Assembly (NCBI GenBank): GCA_003820375.1
Contig: RPQH01000047.1
Coordinates: 1-33,609, forward strand
DNA from: Ignavibacteriota bacterium
GTDB lineage: Bacteria; Bacteroidota; Ignavibacteria; Tepidaquicellales; OLB5
Reading direction: 5' to 3'
Length of the DNA: 33,609 nt
Below are positions 15,517 to 24,300 of this stretch, piece by piece. Numbering within the stretch: the first letter of the stretch is position 1; every line of letters starts with the position of its first letter. The position numbers were made by a program, and so were the translations under genes. The notes under the pieces are model-generated. The model saw only the letters and a program-made list of their open reading frames with translations, was not told where the DNA came from and ran no database searches.

Positions 15517-15607
15517 ATAATAATAAGAACTTACACAAACATAATTAATATAACTCACAAATAAAATTGAGTTTTTTATCTTACTTCAGTATAAATAAAG
15601 CTAAAAA

Positions 15608-15644
15608 AAACTCCGGACAGGAATATTTTTCCAATCCGGAGTTT
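15608..15644 (-). terminator. Intrinsic terminator of the 62-residue protein gene
   Basis: AAACTCCGGA (15608-15617) and TCCGGAGTTT (15635-15644) form a 10-bp stem. On the minus strand the stem is followed by an unbroken T tract (complement of 15603-15610). It lies about 20 bp past the stop codon. Confidence 0.9.
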
Positions 15645-15663
15645 AATAAATTATATTTATTTA

Positions 15664-15852
15664 TTAAAAGCCCAATTTGCCGGAAATATTTTTCACAACA
15701 TCCCCTGTTTCTCCTTTGAGCAGCCCGTCTATCTGGTCTCCGATACCGGGCACTTTCTCCTTTATAAATCCAAGAACCGTATCTACAGCACCTTTTGCCT
15801 GTTCTGCTGAAATACCTGTTTTATCGACTACCATTTTAATTAAGTTATCCAT
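15664..15852 (-). CDS. Small DUF2267/DUF937-like protein
   Basis: The 62-residue acidic cytoplasmic protein has a start (MDNLIKMVVDKTGISAEQAKGAVDTVLGFIKEKVP) of two amphipathic helices, followed by a Gly-rich tail. This resembles a half-length form of the DUF2267/DUF937 helical proteins common in FCB genomes. Function is unknown. The gene is well supported: an AAGGAG site six bases before the ATG, conserved-looking family motifs and a strong terminator downstream. It is monocistronic and divergent from der. Confidence 0.8.
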   Translation of the reverse strand: MDNLIKMVVDKTGISAEQAKGAVDTVLGFIKEKVPGIGDQIDGLLKGETGDVVKNISGKLGF

Positions 15853-16090
15853 TTTACTCTCCTTGTAATTAATTTTCTATAATTGTTAATGTGTTTAATA
15901 TAATTAAAATGCGGATAATGCGAATCAAGTTCTGTTTAATTTACATGATTAAATCCGGTCAGTGTCAGGTATATCATGAAAATATTAATGAGTCTTAAGC
16001 AATTTTTATATTAATACACAATAAATGGACATTTTTTCAAGCATTCCTTTTCCATTGAAACCCTGAACTATTAAAACTATCTTATGGGCT

Positions 16091-17482
16091 ATGGCAAATA
16101 AGATAGTAGCAATAATAGGGCGTCCAAATGTGGGGAAATCGACTTTATTCAACCGCTTGATTGGCAAACGGCTGGCTATTGTTCACGATACACCCGGGGT
16201 AACAAGAGACCGCAATTACGGTGAAGCTGAATGGAACGGCAAAAAGTTCTTCCTCATTGATACAGGCGGCTATGTGCCCAACAGCAAAGATAAATTTGAA
16301 GCGGCAATCCGTGAGCAGGTGCAAATCTCAATCGATGAGGCGGATGTCATTTTGTATGTTGTCGATGCACAAACCGGTGTAACTCCGCTTGATTTTGAGC
16401 TTGCATCACTGCTGAGAAAAGAAATGAACAAGGAAATTAATGCAGGGAAGAAATTGTTTTTAGTGGCCAATAAAGTTGACAGCCATAACTTTGAGATTTA
16501 TCTTCCCGATTTTTACAAGCTGGGACTTGGCGAGCCTCTTGATGTTTCTGCAATGGTTGGAAGAAAATCCGGTGACCTGCTTGACCTGGTTGCAGAAAAT
16601 ATTCCGGATGACGTGAAGGACGAATTCGGAAAAGATGAGATACCTAAGTTTGCCATAATCGGAAGACCGAATGTAGGCAAGTCTTCTTTATCAAATGCAC
16701 TGACCCAGACGAATAGAAATATTGTAACTGATATTCCCGGCACAACACGCGATTCAATTGACTCAACTATCAAGTATTACGGGCAGGATATTGTTCTTAT
16801 AGATACTGCAGGATTAAGAAGAAAAGCAAAGATAAGAAAAGCCGAGAACCTCGAGTTTTATTCTGCAATAAGAACCCGGCGAAGTATTGAAAAGTGCGAT
16901 GTTGCAATTGTAGTGATTGATGCCGCAACCATAGTAACTAAGCTGAGCAATTCATCTGATATAAAACTAGCGACTTTTAAGCTTGATAAGGAAGATGTAA
17001 ACATTATCTCCGAAGCTGCACAGATGAAAAAAGGAATACTGATAGTGATTAACAAATGGGACCTGGTTGAAAAAGACAGCGAAACAGCAAAGCTGTTCGA
17101 GATTAAAATTAAAGAGCATATAAAAACATTTGATTATCTCCCGTTCCTGTTTATATCAGCCTTAACAAAACAGCGTATATCCAGGGTGATAGAAGATGCA
17201 TTAAAAGTATATAAGGAAAGAGCCCGTGAAATAAAGACAAGCGAGCTGAATGCAAGACTGCAGAAAGTTATTGAAGTCAGCCCTCCGTTTTCAAGGTTCA
17301 GAAGAGAAATAAAAATAAATTACATCACGCAATTAAAAGCATCTCCGCCTGTAATAGGATTTTTTGCAAACAATCCTTCCGATATTGAAGAAAATTACAA
17401 GAGGTTCCTTGAAGGAAAGATACGCGAGTTCTTCGGCTTTGACGGGGTCCCATTAACGCTGGTGTTCAAAAAGAAGAATTAA
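16091..17482 (+). CDS. der: Ribosome biogenesis GTPase Der (EngA)
   Basis: The 463-residue protein has two tandem GTPase domains and a C-terminal KH-like domain, the EngA layout, and acts in 50S subunit maturation. GD1 has GRPNVGKST, DTPGVTRD, DTGG and NKVD. GD2 has GRPNVGKSS, DIPGTTRDS, DTAGLRR and NKWD (Asn321). The KH-like end runs through VIEVSPPFSRFRREIKINYITQ and GVPLTLVFKKK. In GD2 the segment between the VVIDA strand (Asp277) and NKWD is about 16 residues longer than usual. The start at the second of two close ATGs gives the family opening MANKIVAIIGRPN; the first is out of frame. Its TAA overlaps the convergent TPM gene's stop in a TTAA. Confidence 0.95.
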   Translation: MANKIVAIIGRPNVGKSTLFNRLIGKRLAIVHDTPGVTRDRNYGEAEWNGKKFFLIDTGGYVPNSKDKFEAAIREQVQISIDEADVILYVVDAQTGVTPLDFELASLLRKEMNKEINAGKKLFLVANKVDSHNFEIYLPDFYKLGLGEPLDVSAMVGRKSGDLLDLVAENIPDDVKDEFGKDEIPKFAIIGRPNVGKSSLSNALTQTNRNIVTDIPGTTRDSIDSTIKYYGQDIVLIDTAGLRRKAKIRKAENLEFYSAIRTRRSIEKCDVAIVVIDAATIVTKLSNSSDIKLATFKLDKEDVNIISEAAQMKKGILIVINKWDLVEKDSETAKLFEIKIKEHIKTFDYLPFLFISALTKQRISRVIEDALKVYKERAREIKTSELNARLQKVIEVSPPFSRFRREIKINYITQLKASPPVIGFFANNPSDIEENYKRFLEGKIREFFGFDGVPLTLVFKKKN

Positions 17483-17937
17483 TGCACGACAACTTCATCG
17501 GACAGTTCATTAACATCGTCATCTTCACGCGGGAATTCCCTGCATAACGCATCACCCATCCTGTCAATTATTTGCAGTATACCGGTTAAATAATTACCTG
17601 AACGGAATTCCTCTTTAAGCTTTGCTTCGAGGTTATTCCATGTTGAATCCGGTATCTTGTTGTAAATACCTTCATCCGCCAGTATATCATAATATCTCTC
17701 CCCGAAAACTATGAAAACAAGAATGCCTGTTTTATTTTTAGTATTTGTCATACCCATCTTTTCGAAATCACGGACAGCAAGCTCATGGCATTTATAAAGC
17801 TTTTCGAAAAAATTTCTTTTATCCCTTAAGCTTAAACGTATCTCACCGCAAGTTCTGCGCTCAACATTGTTAATCTCTTCCTTGATTTTATCAAGGTCGC
17901 CGGGAGACAAAAAATTACTTAACCATTCTTTTTTCAT
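17479..17937 (-). CDS. TPM-domain protein (soluble)
   Basis: The 152-residue protein has no signal peptide or obvious transmembrane helix. It matches the TPM fold (YgcG/Psb32/TLP18.3 type): TCGEIRLSLR, then KTGILVFIVFGERYYDILADEGIYNKIPDSTWNNLEAKLKEEF and ILQIIDRMGDAL. It is a diverged relative of the exported TPM protein encoded just upstream on the same strand, 159 bp away. The molecular role of the family is unclear; some members show phosphatase activity. The stop overlaps the der stop by 2 bp (the two genes share a TTAA). Confidence 0.82.
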   Translation of the reverse strand: MKKEWLSNFLSPGDLDKIKEEINNVERRTCGEIRLSLRDKRNFFEKLYKCHELAVRDFEKMGMTNTKNKTGILVFIVFGERYYDILADEGIYNKIPDSTWNNLEAKLKEEFRSGNYLTGILQIIDRMGDALCREFPREDDDVNELSDEVVVH

Positions 17938-18062
17938 TTCGGATTTTCTAAATCAATTAATAATGAGCAATTAGCAACAAACAATTTTAAAAACAAATCC
18001 AGCAATAAAAATATTTTTATAATTTCTAGCCTAAACTTATAACCATCAACTTGCAGCTTAAA

Positions 18063-18090
18063 ACCACAAACCTGCAACCACAAACCTGCA
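18063..18090. repeat. Two exact 14-bp repeats beside a stop codon
   Basis: ACCACAAACCTGCA occurs twice in tandem, with a degenerate third copy to the left. The right copy ends 6 bp from the stop codon of the exported TPM protein (18097-18099). Confidence 0.75.
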
Positions 18091-18096
18091 CCCATC

Positions 18097-18879
18097 TTAC
18101 CAGCTTCCGCTAGAGCCGCCGCCGCCGAACGATCCCCCTCCGCCTGAGAAACCACCGCCGCTGCCGCTGCTCCAACCGCTGCCGCTCCCCCAACTGCTTC
18201 CGCTTCCTGAATTCCACCAGCCCCTATTGCTTCCGCCAATTCCTGTCCAGCCAAACAAACGCCTGATAATAGATATTATAAAAAATATTCCAAAGAAAAA
18301 GAATATAACTATTACTAATATTGGAAGTCCGCAAAAACCAATTCCGATGCTTTTATTATCTTCACTAGTTTTTTTTTCCTGAACGTATTCACCCTTTGTT
18401 GCTTTGATAATTGCATCAACCCCGGCATTAATTCCCGCATAATAATTTCCCTGCTTAAAGCTAGGAGTGATTTCTTTCCTGATTATCTGGTTTGATAAGG
18501 CATCAGGTAAAGCACCTTCAAGGCCATAGCCTACTTCAATTCTGAGTTTTCTGTCATTAATAGCGATAAATAACAGAACTCCGTTATTCTTCCCTTTTTG
18601 CCCGATGCCGTTTTTCTCAGCTATCTCAAACGATGTTTCTTCAAGTGATTCACCGTTCAGTGAAGAAACTATATAAACGACAACCTGATTGGAAGTTTCT
18701 TTTTCAAAATCTGCAAGCTTTGTTTCAAGTGAGCTGATTTCGGATGAAGAAAGAACAGCTGCTTCATCTGTAACATAAGCTCTTACTTTTGACTGAGCAT
18801 GGCTTTTCTCTGTATCCTGCGTATAAACGGTTATTGTTACAGCAGATAAGAGAATAAGTAATATTAATAAACGTTTCAA
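18097..18879 (-). CDS. Exported TPM-domain protein, YgcG-like
   Basis: The 260-residue protein has a signal peptide (about 1-21) and a TPM domain (about 33-170: VTDEAAVLSSSEISSLETKL, QVVVYIVSSL, NNGVLLFIAINDRKLRIEVGYGLEGALPD, FKQGNYYAGINAGVDAI). A transmembrane helix follows (about 187-208), then a 50-residue Gly/Ser/Trp-rich tail typical of YgcG. The TPM domain would face the periplasm and the tail the cytoplasm. The usual LemA partner gene is not adjacent. The start is TTG at 18879, giving the signal MKRLLILLILLSAV. Tandem 14-bp repeats begin 6 bp after the stop. Confidence 0.88.
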   Translation of the reverse strand: MKRLLILLILLSAVTITVYTQDTEKSHAQSKVRAYVTDEAAVLSSSEISSLETKLADFEKETSNQVVVYIVSSLNGESLEETSFEIAEKNGIGQKGKNNGVLLFIAINDRKLRIEVGYGLEGALPDALSNQIIRKEITPSFKQGNYYAGINAGVDAIIKATKGEYVQEKKTSEDNKSIGIGFCGLPILVIVIFFFFGIFFIISIIRRLFGWTGIGGSNRGWWNSGSGSSWGSGSGWSSGSGGGFSGGGGSFGGGGSSGSW

Positions 18880-19505
18880 TATATTTTGGATTATATGCTA
18901 ATTTATATAAATCTTTCCACGTTTAAAAGGGAGAATTTTTTCAATCTCGAATATCGAATTGCCAATATCGAATTGGAAAAGCTTGAGCCACAGATTAACT
19001 CAGATTAATATGATTACTATGATTAAAAAGAAATTTTAACACAAAGGTCACAAAGGGTACAAAGTTCACAAAGAAAAGCTTTAATGATTAGAGGACAAGG
19101 GGTGATTCGTTTTAATAACTATGATTTCTCATATCTGAAGAATTAGATAAATATTTAAAGACTATAATATTGAAAAATCACCCCTTGCTTTATAATTCCT
19201 GCAGGGATTGAAATCAAGGGGTGATTTTTCAGGATTAAAGATCTTTCGAAATATCAAAAAAAATCTTTTTATTATAAATACATTATACATTAACGAATTA
19301 CCCCTTGTCCTCTAATCATTAAAGCTTTTCTTTGTGTTTTTTGTTACCTTCGTGTACTTTGAGTTGAAGCTTCTAATCTGACTGAACTGATGAATTTGAA
19401 GAATATGATGATTATGATGAATCTCATAATCACACTCTAAAAGACTTTAATATTTATTAAAGAATATATAATTTATATTATAAATTATAATTTAGCCGCA
19501 ATAAT
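18880..19505. other. 626-bp intergenic region holding the foldback element
   Basis: No gene is visible. It contains degenerate CACAAAG-type repeats (about 19038-19072), the foldback element (19067-19336) and a GATGAATTTGAAG-type 9-bp repeat (about 19382-19420). The AT-rich promoter region of the protease gene follows. Confidence 0.6.
19067..19336. mobile_element. MITE-like foldback element with 45-bp inverted ends
   Basis: The left end (19067-19111) and right end (19292-19336) are 45-bp inverted repeats with one mismatch. Inside, a second perfect 17-bp inverted pair (19171-19187 and 19215-19231) repeats the core CAAGGGGTGATT seen in the outer ends. The core therefore occurs four times in alternating orientation. 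The interior has no gene. It is non-autonomous in form; no clear target duplication is visible because both flanks are similar CACAAAG-like repeats. Confidence 0.7.
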
Positions 19506-21083
19506 ATGTTAAAAAAACTTACAATCACTTCAATATTTGCAGTATTTATTTATATATTTTCTAATCCCGTTTACTCACAGGAACTAACCGCGCAGGAAAT
19601 TTTCGAAAAAGTTAATGATGCTATTGTTGTAATTGTAGCTTATGATTTTGAAGGTAAGCCGATGAAACAGGGAAGCGGCGTTGTGATAAATGACAGCGGG
19701 ATTATTATCACAAATTACCATGTATTTTCAAAATGTGAAAAGATTGCTGTATATCACAACAAAGAATTTATTAATTATTTTACAATTGAAGCAGCTGATA
19801 TTGAAAAAGATATTCTGATTCTGAAAGTAAATGAAAAGAATTTTAAGACAATAGCAGTAGGCAACAGTGAAAACGTAAAAGTCGGGGAAAAAATTTACGC
19901 AATAGGAAGTCCGATGGGTTATGAGAATACAATATCAGAAGGTATAGTAAGCGGAATCCGCAGCTTTGATGAAGATACTTATATACAAATAAGTGCAAGC
20001 ATCTCACAGGGAAGCAGCGGCGGAGCTATAATAAATTCTAAAGGGGAGCTGGTCGGCATTAGTACTTTCCAGGTTAAAGAAGGGCAGAATTTAAACTTTG
20101 CAATTCCTATCAATGAAATTTTTAGTGTACGTAACGAATATTTAAATAATCCTCAGCTTAAAGAATCAAACGATTATTTCTTTAAAGGATATAATGCTTA
20201 TCTCGCAAAAAATTATAAAGAAACTCTCTTCTATTATACTGCTTACCTGAAGATACTTCCTAACTCAGCAATAGGTTACTACAACCGTGCATTAGCATAT
20301 AAAAAACTGGAGCAGTATGAAGATGCATTAAAAGATCTGAATATGGCTATAGAGCTGGAGCATGAAGACACTGATGCATTAATTGCAAGAGGGAACCTGT
20401 ATAATGAACTGGGTAAATATAAAGAAGCCCTGGAAGATTATAATACTGCTATATCAATTGACAGCGAAGACCCTTACGGATATAAAGGACGCGGTGAAAC
20501 ATATCTTTATACCAATAATTACCAGAGTGCTCTGAATGATTTTAACAAAGCAATTTCTCTTGATGACAGTTACATAGAAGTATATTATGACAGGGGGCGT
20601 ACCTATTCATATTTAGGTGATGATATGCGTGCAATTCAGGACCTAAGCGTAGCAATAGAAATGTTTCCCAAATATTATGGTGCATATCTTTCAAGGGCAA
20701 GAGCATACAATAACTTAAAAGAATATGAAAAGGCAAAAGAAGATTTCGTTAAATGCATTGAGCTAAACCCGGATGAACAAATTGCATATAATAACTTTGG
20801 CTGGATGCTGTTTGAAAATAAAGAGTATAAGCTGGCTATTGCTTCTTTAAGTAAAAGCTTTGAATTAGATAATGAAGACTGGGATGCATTGCTTGGGATG
20901 TCCTTAACTATGTATATAATGAATGAAAATGATGATGCAGAAAAAATTTTAAAAGCTGCCATAAAAATAGAGCCTAAATTAAAAAAGGGCATGCAGGGAC
21001 TTAAGCTTCTTGAAGATGAAGGTTATACATATACCAAATCACAAAAAAAATTACTGGAAAAGTTTTTTGAAGATATGCTGTAA
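19506..21083 (+). CDS. Exported trypsin-like serine protease with TPR repeats
   Basis: The 525-residue protein has a signal peptide (cleavage near YSQ, residue 25), then a DegP/HtrA-type protease domain (about 28-210) with an intact triad: His72 in ITNYHVF, Asp102 in EKDILIL and Ser171 in QGSSGGA. Residues about 220-510 hold around eight TPR units (for example AIGYYNRALAYKKLEQYEDALKDLNMAIELE and DPYGYKGRGETYLYTNNYQSALNDFNKAISLD). There is no PDZ domain, so the TPR part probably takes over partner or substrate binding. It likely acts in the periplasm. It is a single gene preceded by the foldback element; a tandem repeat starts right after its stop. Confidence 0.93.
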   Translation: MLKKLTITSIFAVFIYIFSNPVYSQELTAQEIFEKVNDAIVVIVAYDFEGKPMKQGSGVVINDSGIIITNYHVFSKCEKIAVYHNKEFINYFTIEAADIEKDILILKVNEKNFKTIAVGNSENVKVGEKIYAIGSPMGYENTISEGIVSGIRSFDEDTYIQISASISQGSSGGAIINSKGELVGISTFQVKEGQNLNFAIPINEIFSVRNEYLNNPQLKESNDYFFKGYNAYLAKNYKETLFYYTAYLKILPNSAIGYYNRALAYKKLEQYEDALKDLNMAIELEHEDTDALIARGNLYNELGKYKEALEDYNTAISIDSEDPYGYKGRGETYLYTNNYQSALNDFNKAISLDDSYIEVYYDRGRTYSYLGDDMRAIQDLSVAIEMFPKYYGAYLSRARAYNNLKEYEKAKEDFVKCIELNPDEQIAYNNFGWMLFENKEYKLAIASLSKSFELDNEDWDALLGMSLTMYIMNENDDAEKILKAAIKIEPKLKKGMQGLKLLEDEGYTYTKSQKKLLEKFFEDML

Positions 21084-21214
21084 GAGTGTATTGAGTGTAT
21101 AGAGTGATTAGAGTGTATAGAGTGATTAGAGTGTATAGAGTGATTAGAGTGATTAGAGTGCATTGAGAGTGTGGAGTGCATTGAGAGTGTGGAGTGCATT
21201 GAAGTGTGTAGAGT
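21084..21214. repeat. Long GAGTGTATAGAGTGATTA-type tandem repeat
   Basis: Units of about 18 bp (GAGTGTATAGAGTGATTA) and shorter derivatives (GAGTGCATTGA, GAGTGTG) begin on the base after the protease stop codon and run about 130 bp. The GTGTATAGAGTG core is the complement of the repeat at 3371-3397. Confidence 0.85.
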
Positions 21215-21257
21215 TCGTTAACTTGCCTGCCCTGAAACCTTGTGGGTGTTAATGCAT

Positions 21258-21293
21258 TTCTTTTTCCCCTGCATGCATGCAGGGGAAAAAGAA
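21258..21293. repeat. 36-bp perfect palindrome between convergent genes
   Basis: TTCTTTTTCCCCTGCATG is followed directly by its exact reverse complement, with no loop. T-rich sequence precedes the GC-rich core and A-rich sequence follows on either strand, the reverse of an intrinsic terminator. It could extrude as a cruciform. Confidence 0.85.
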
Positions 21294-21325
21294 GATAGGT
21301 TTAATCCGTCATTCGTAATTGAATC

Positions 21326-24300
21326 TTACTTACCTAATGAAAGAGCTTTCGCTGCATCCGTTACTGCACCAATCTTAACCGCAAAGCTATCCTTGTTTGC
21401 AATATCCTCATCCGTAATTATTTTTACATCAAGAATATTTTTAATCTTATAACCTGTTTTCAGATAATTCATTTCAGAAATACATAAGCTCCAGCCCTCA
21501 AGCCACATCAAAAGCTCTTCCTTCTGCTTTTCATTTCCCCTGAAATGAATCATAATATCAATATCACTTTCAGGACCTGCAGTTGCATTCTTAGTGCTTC
21601 CGAAAACATAAAACGCCTTCACGCCAAATCTTTCGGCATCTATCATTGATGCAATTCTTTCAGCCATTCTGTAACGCCATCTCCAGAAATCATCTGACCT
21701 TGCACCAGACCTCTGAATAATCTCAGCATCTCTTTGCCGCTTTGTTGTCGGAATGGAAATATAAGCAATTGCTTCATCAAGATCGGCATTCATTAATACT
21801 TTTAATGTATGCCCGTCTGCCGATTCAGGTACATCAATAACTTTTATTACATCGCTCAGGTAGCTGTATTCGGGAAGTACTTCCTTTAATATATTTTTGC
21901 TTCCGCGTAAAAACTTTTCATTGAAAATAATTTCTTTATCATCAGGATAAAGCGGTAAATAACGTATTGAAGATTCCACAAGATCCTGGAAGAAGTGTGT
22001 TCCAAATGACAGGTCAGGTATATAGTTACCTTTTTTTCTGGCAATTTCAATAAGCACTGCCGTATTATTAATATCGGAGTAAGTAACATTCACACCAAGC
22101 TTAATATCGCCGCGGCTGCCCCACCTTCCGGGACCCATTAAAATAAATTGCCTCTTGGGAAGAAGCTTGTTTAACCGTCCTACAGCACGGCCAACAGCTT
22201 TCAAGCCATCAAGGTCAGGTATATCAGTATATTTATCCGGGTCAACATAAACTATATGTGTAATATCAGGTACTTTGCCGTTTGAAACATACCTGTTCGC
22301 AGTGAAAATAATTTTTTCGTTTGGTATATCCTGCGGAATCGGTGCAGGCATGCTTTCTTTTGAATAGCTTTGAGGTCTGCATTGCAGTAAATAAAAATCA
22401 TTTCCATTTGATGCAAACTCTATATCAACAGGAGTATTTAATTTCTCTTTCAATACATTCATTACTGCCTGTACTTTTTTGATGAAATTGGTACTGCCTA
22501 TAAGCTTATCAAACGTAACAACAAAATCGTACCTGTTTGAATCAAAATCAATATGTATTACTTTTTTTATCTGGTCAAACTCAACTGCAGAAATAATATC
22601 TGTAATAAAAGGATATTCATTGCCGTATAATCTTAAAACCTCATTTACTTCTATTGTTTCAAACCTGTTTGTTTCAAGATTAATTACATCCAGCTTTTTA
22701 GGCGAGTATCTCAGAACTTCATCAACCGTAACATTTACTCTTAATCCCGGTTGTCCAGGTGCAATCAGAACAGGATAATCATCACTGACTCTGTCAACAG
22801 CACGTGTTCCAAGCCCCGGAACCAAACGTATTAACCCGTCTTCCCGTTTAATTCTTGAAGACCATCTGAACTCATTATTACTGAAAGCAACACCTGCATA
22901 TGTAGGGAAGAAATACTTGCCGACTCTTGTGCCAACAACCTCCTGTATCATGATACCCATTTCTTCATTATAATCAAGCAATCCGCGTTCAGACCTGTAT
23001 TCAATCGGGTCCGAACTGAAAACAGAAGCATATACTTCCGCAATTGCATCCATCAAAGCGTTTAATCTTTCCTGTTTTGTTCCCTGGTTTGCAACGAACA
23101 GGCTTTTATATTTCCCTGAAAATGCAGCACCCATTCTGTCTTCAAGCAAGCTTGAGCTTCTTACAATTAACGGGCAGCTCCCGAAATCATCAATTGCTAC
23201 CGATAAATTCTTTACAAGTTCCGGAGGAAATGAAGAGTTTTTAAATACCTGGACAATATACGGATACTCCTGCCTTATCTGGTCAAGGTCTTTATACTTT
23301 TGCTCAAAGACTTCTTCAAGATTATTGTAATGCAGGAAATCTATAATACCATCGGATGTAATATACCATGTCTTCGGGGTTTTTATTCCTGCAAACAGGT
23401 CTTTATGCTCTTCATTCTTTTTTAATATCTTATTAGCTATGAACAAACCAACACTTTTGCCGCCAAGCTTGCCATGGCTTTTTAAAGGATATATCATCCT
23501 TTGAAGCAGGCTGTAGAAGTCATTAATCTCAACATAATTCTTTGCTATACTGATAAATTGAAGCTGGTCTGATAAGAACCTTCTTATCAATGAAACATGA
23601 AGCCCCTCTACAATAGATGAGGATAAAGGTTTTTCTTCGGGTGATATGCTGATGTATCTCCTTATTGCATCAGCTATTTCGGGAAGTGTTGTACCAAGGT
23701 TTTCAAGTATCCTGACAAGAAAGCTTGATTTATCTTCCTGAATCCATTTTTGTATCCTGTATAATATTTCTTCGTCACTTAAATTATCTGCGGCAATATT
23801 AAATACCTGTTCACTTATTACCTGAAGGTTCTCTTTTTCTAAAGGACGGTTTTCATATTCTATAATCGAACGGTCTTTCCTGTCTTTGCCCTTTTTTGTA
23901 ATAGACGAAGTAAGCAGTAATTCCTCTGCTTCTTTAATACCGCTCCAGCATAAGAAGTTCATCATCTTCCTGGCTATAAGCTGGTAAAGATTACGGTCTG
24001 TTTCCCTCAGCAAGTCAAGTGCAATTCTCCATTCATCTCTCTGGCTTCCTGTTGATATACCTTCCTGCGAATCTTTCCACTCTTTAAAAACGACTTTTAA
24101 CTTATTATGGAGTATATAGCTGCTGATACGTTCGGCAATTGTATTAATAAGCTTTCGTTCTTCTTTTAAAAAAGGACCTTCATCCAGCTCAGATTTGTCA
24201 TTAAGATAATTTACTCTGAGTGTGCCGGTAATATTTCCCTGTACAACAATATCGGCTTCCATCATCCATCTTGTATCTGCATAATTTTCAGTCTGGTAAA

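Noticed and set aside
17934..18254. Ala-rich open frame on minus overlapping the exported TPM gene
   Set aside because: It is the shifted reading of the Gly/Ser-rich tail; the exported TPM frame has a signal peptide, a domain and a correct tail.
21526..21610. Nucleotidyltransferase motif as a separate MNT gene
   Set aside because: It is in frame with, and continuous from, the giant protein; there is no stop, start or ribosome site before it.
23680..23700. Third copy of the GGTTGTACC palindrome near 23690
   Set aside because: Only part of the core matches by chance inside the giant gene, and the flanking arms do not pair.
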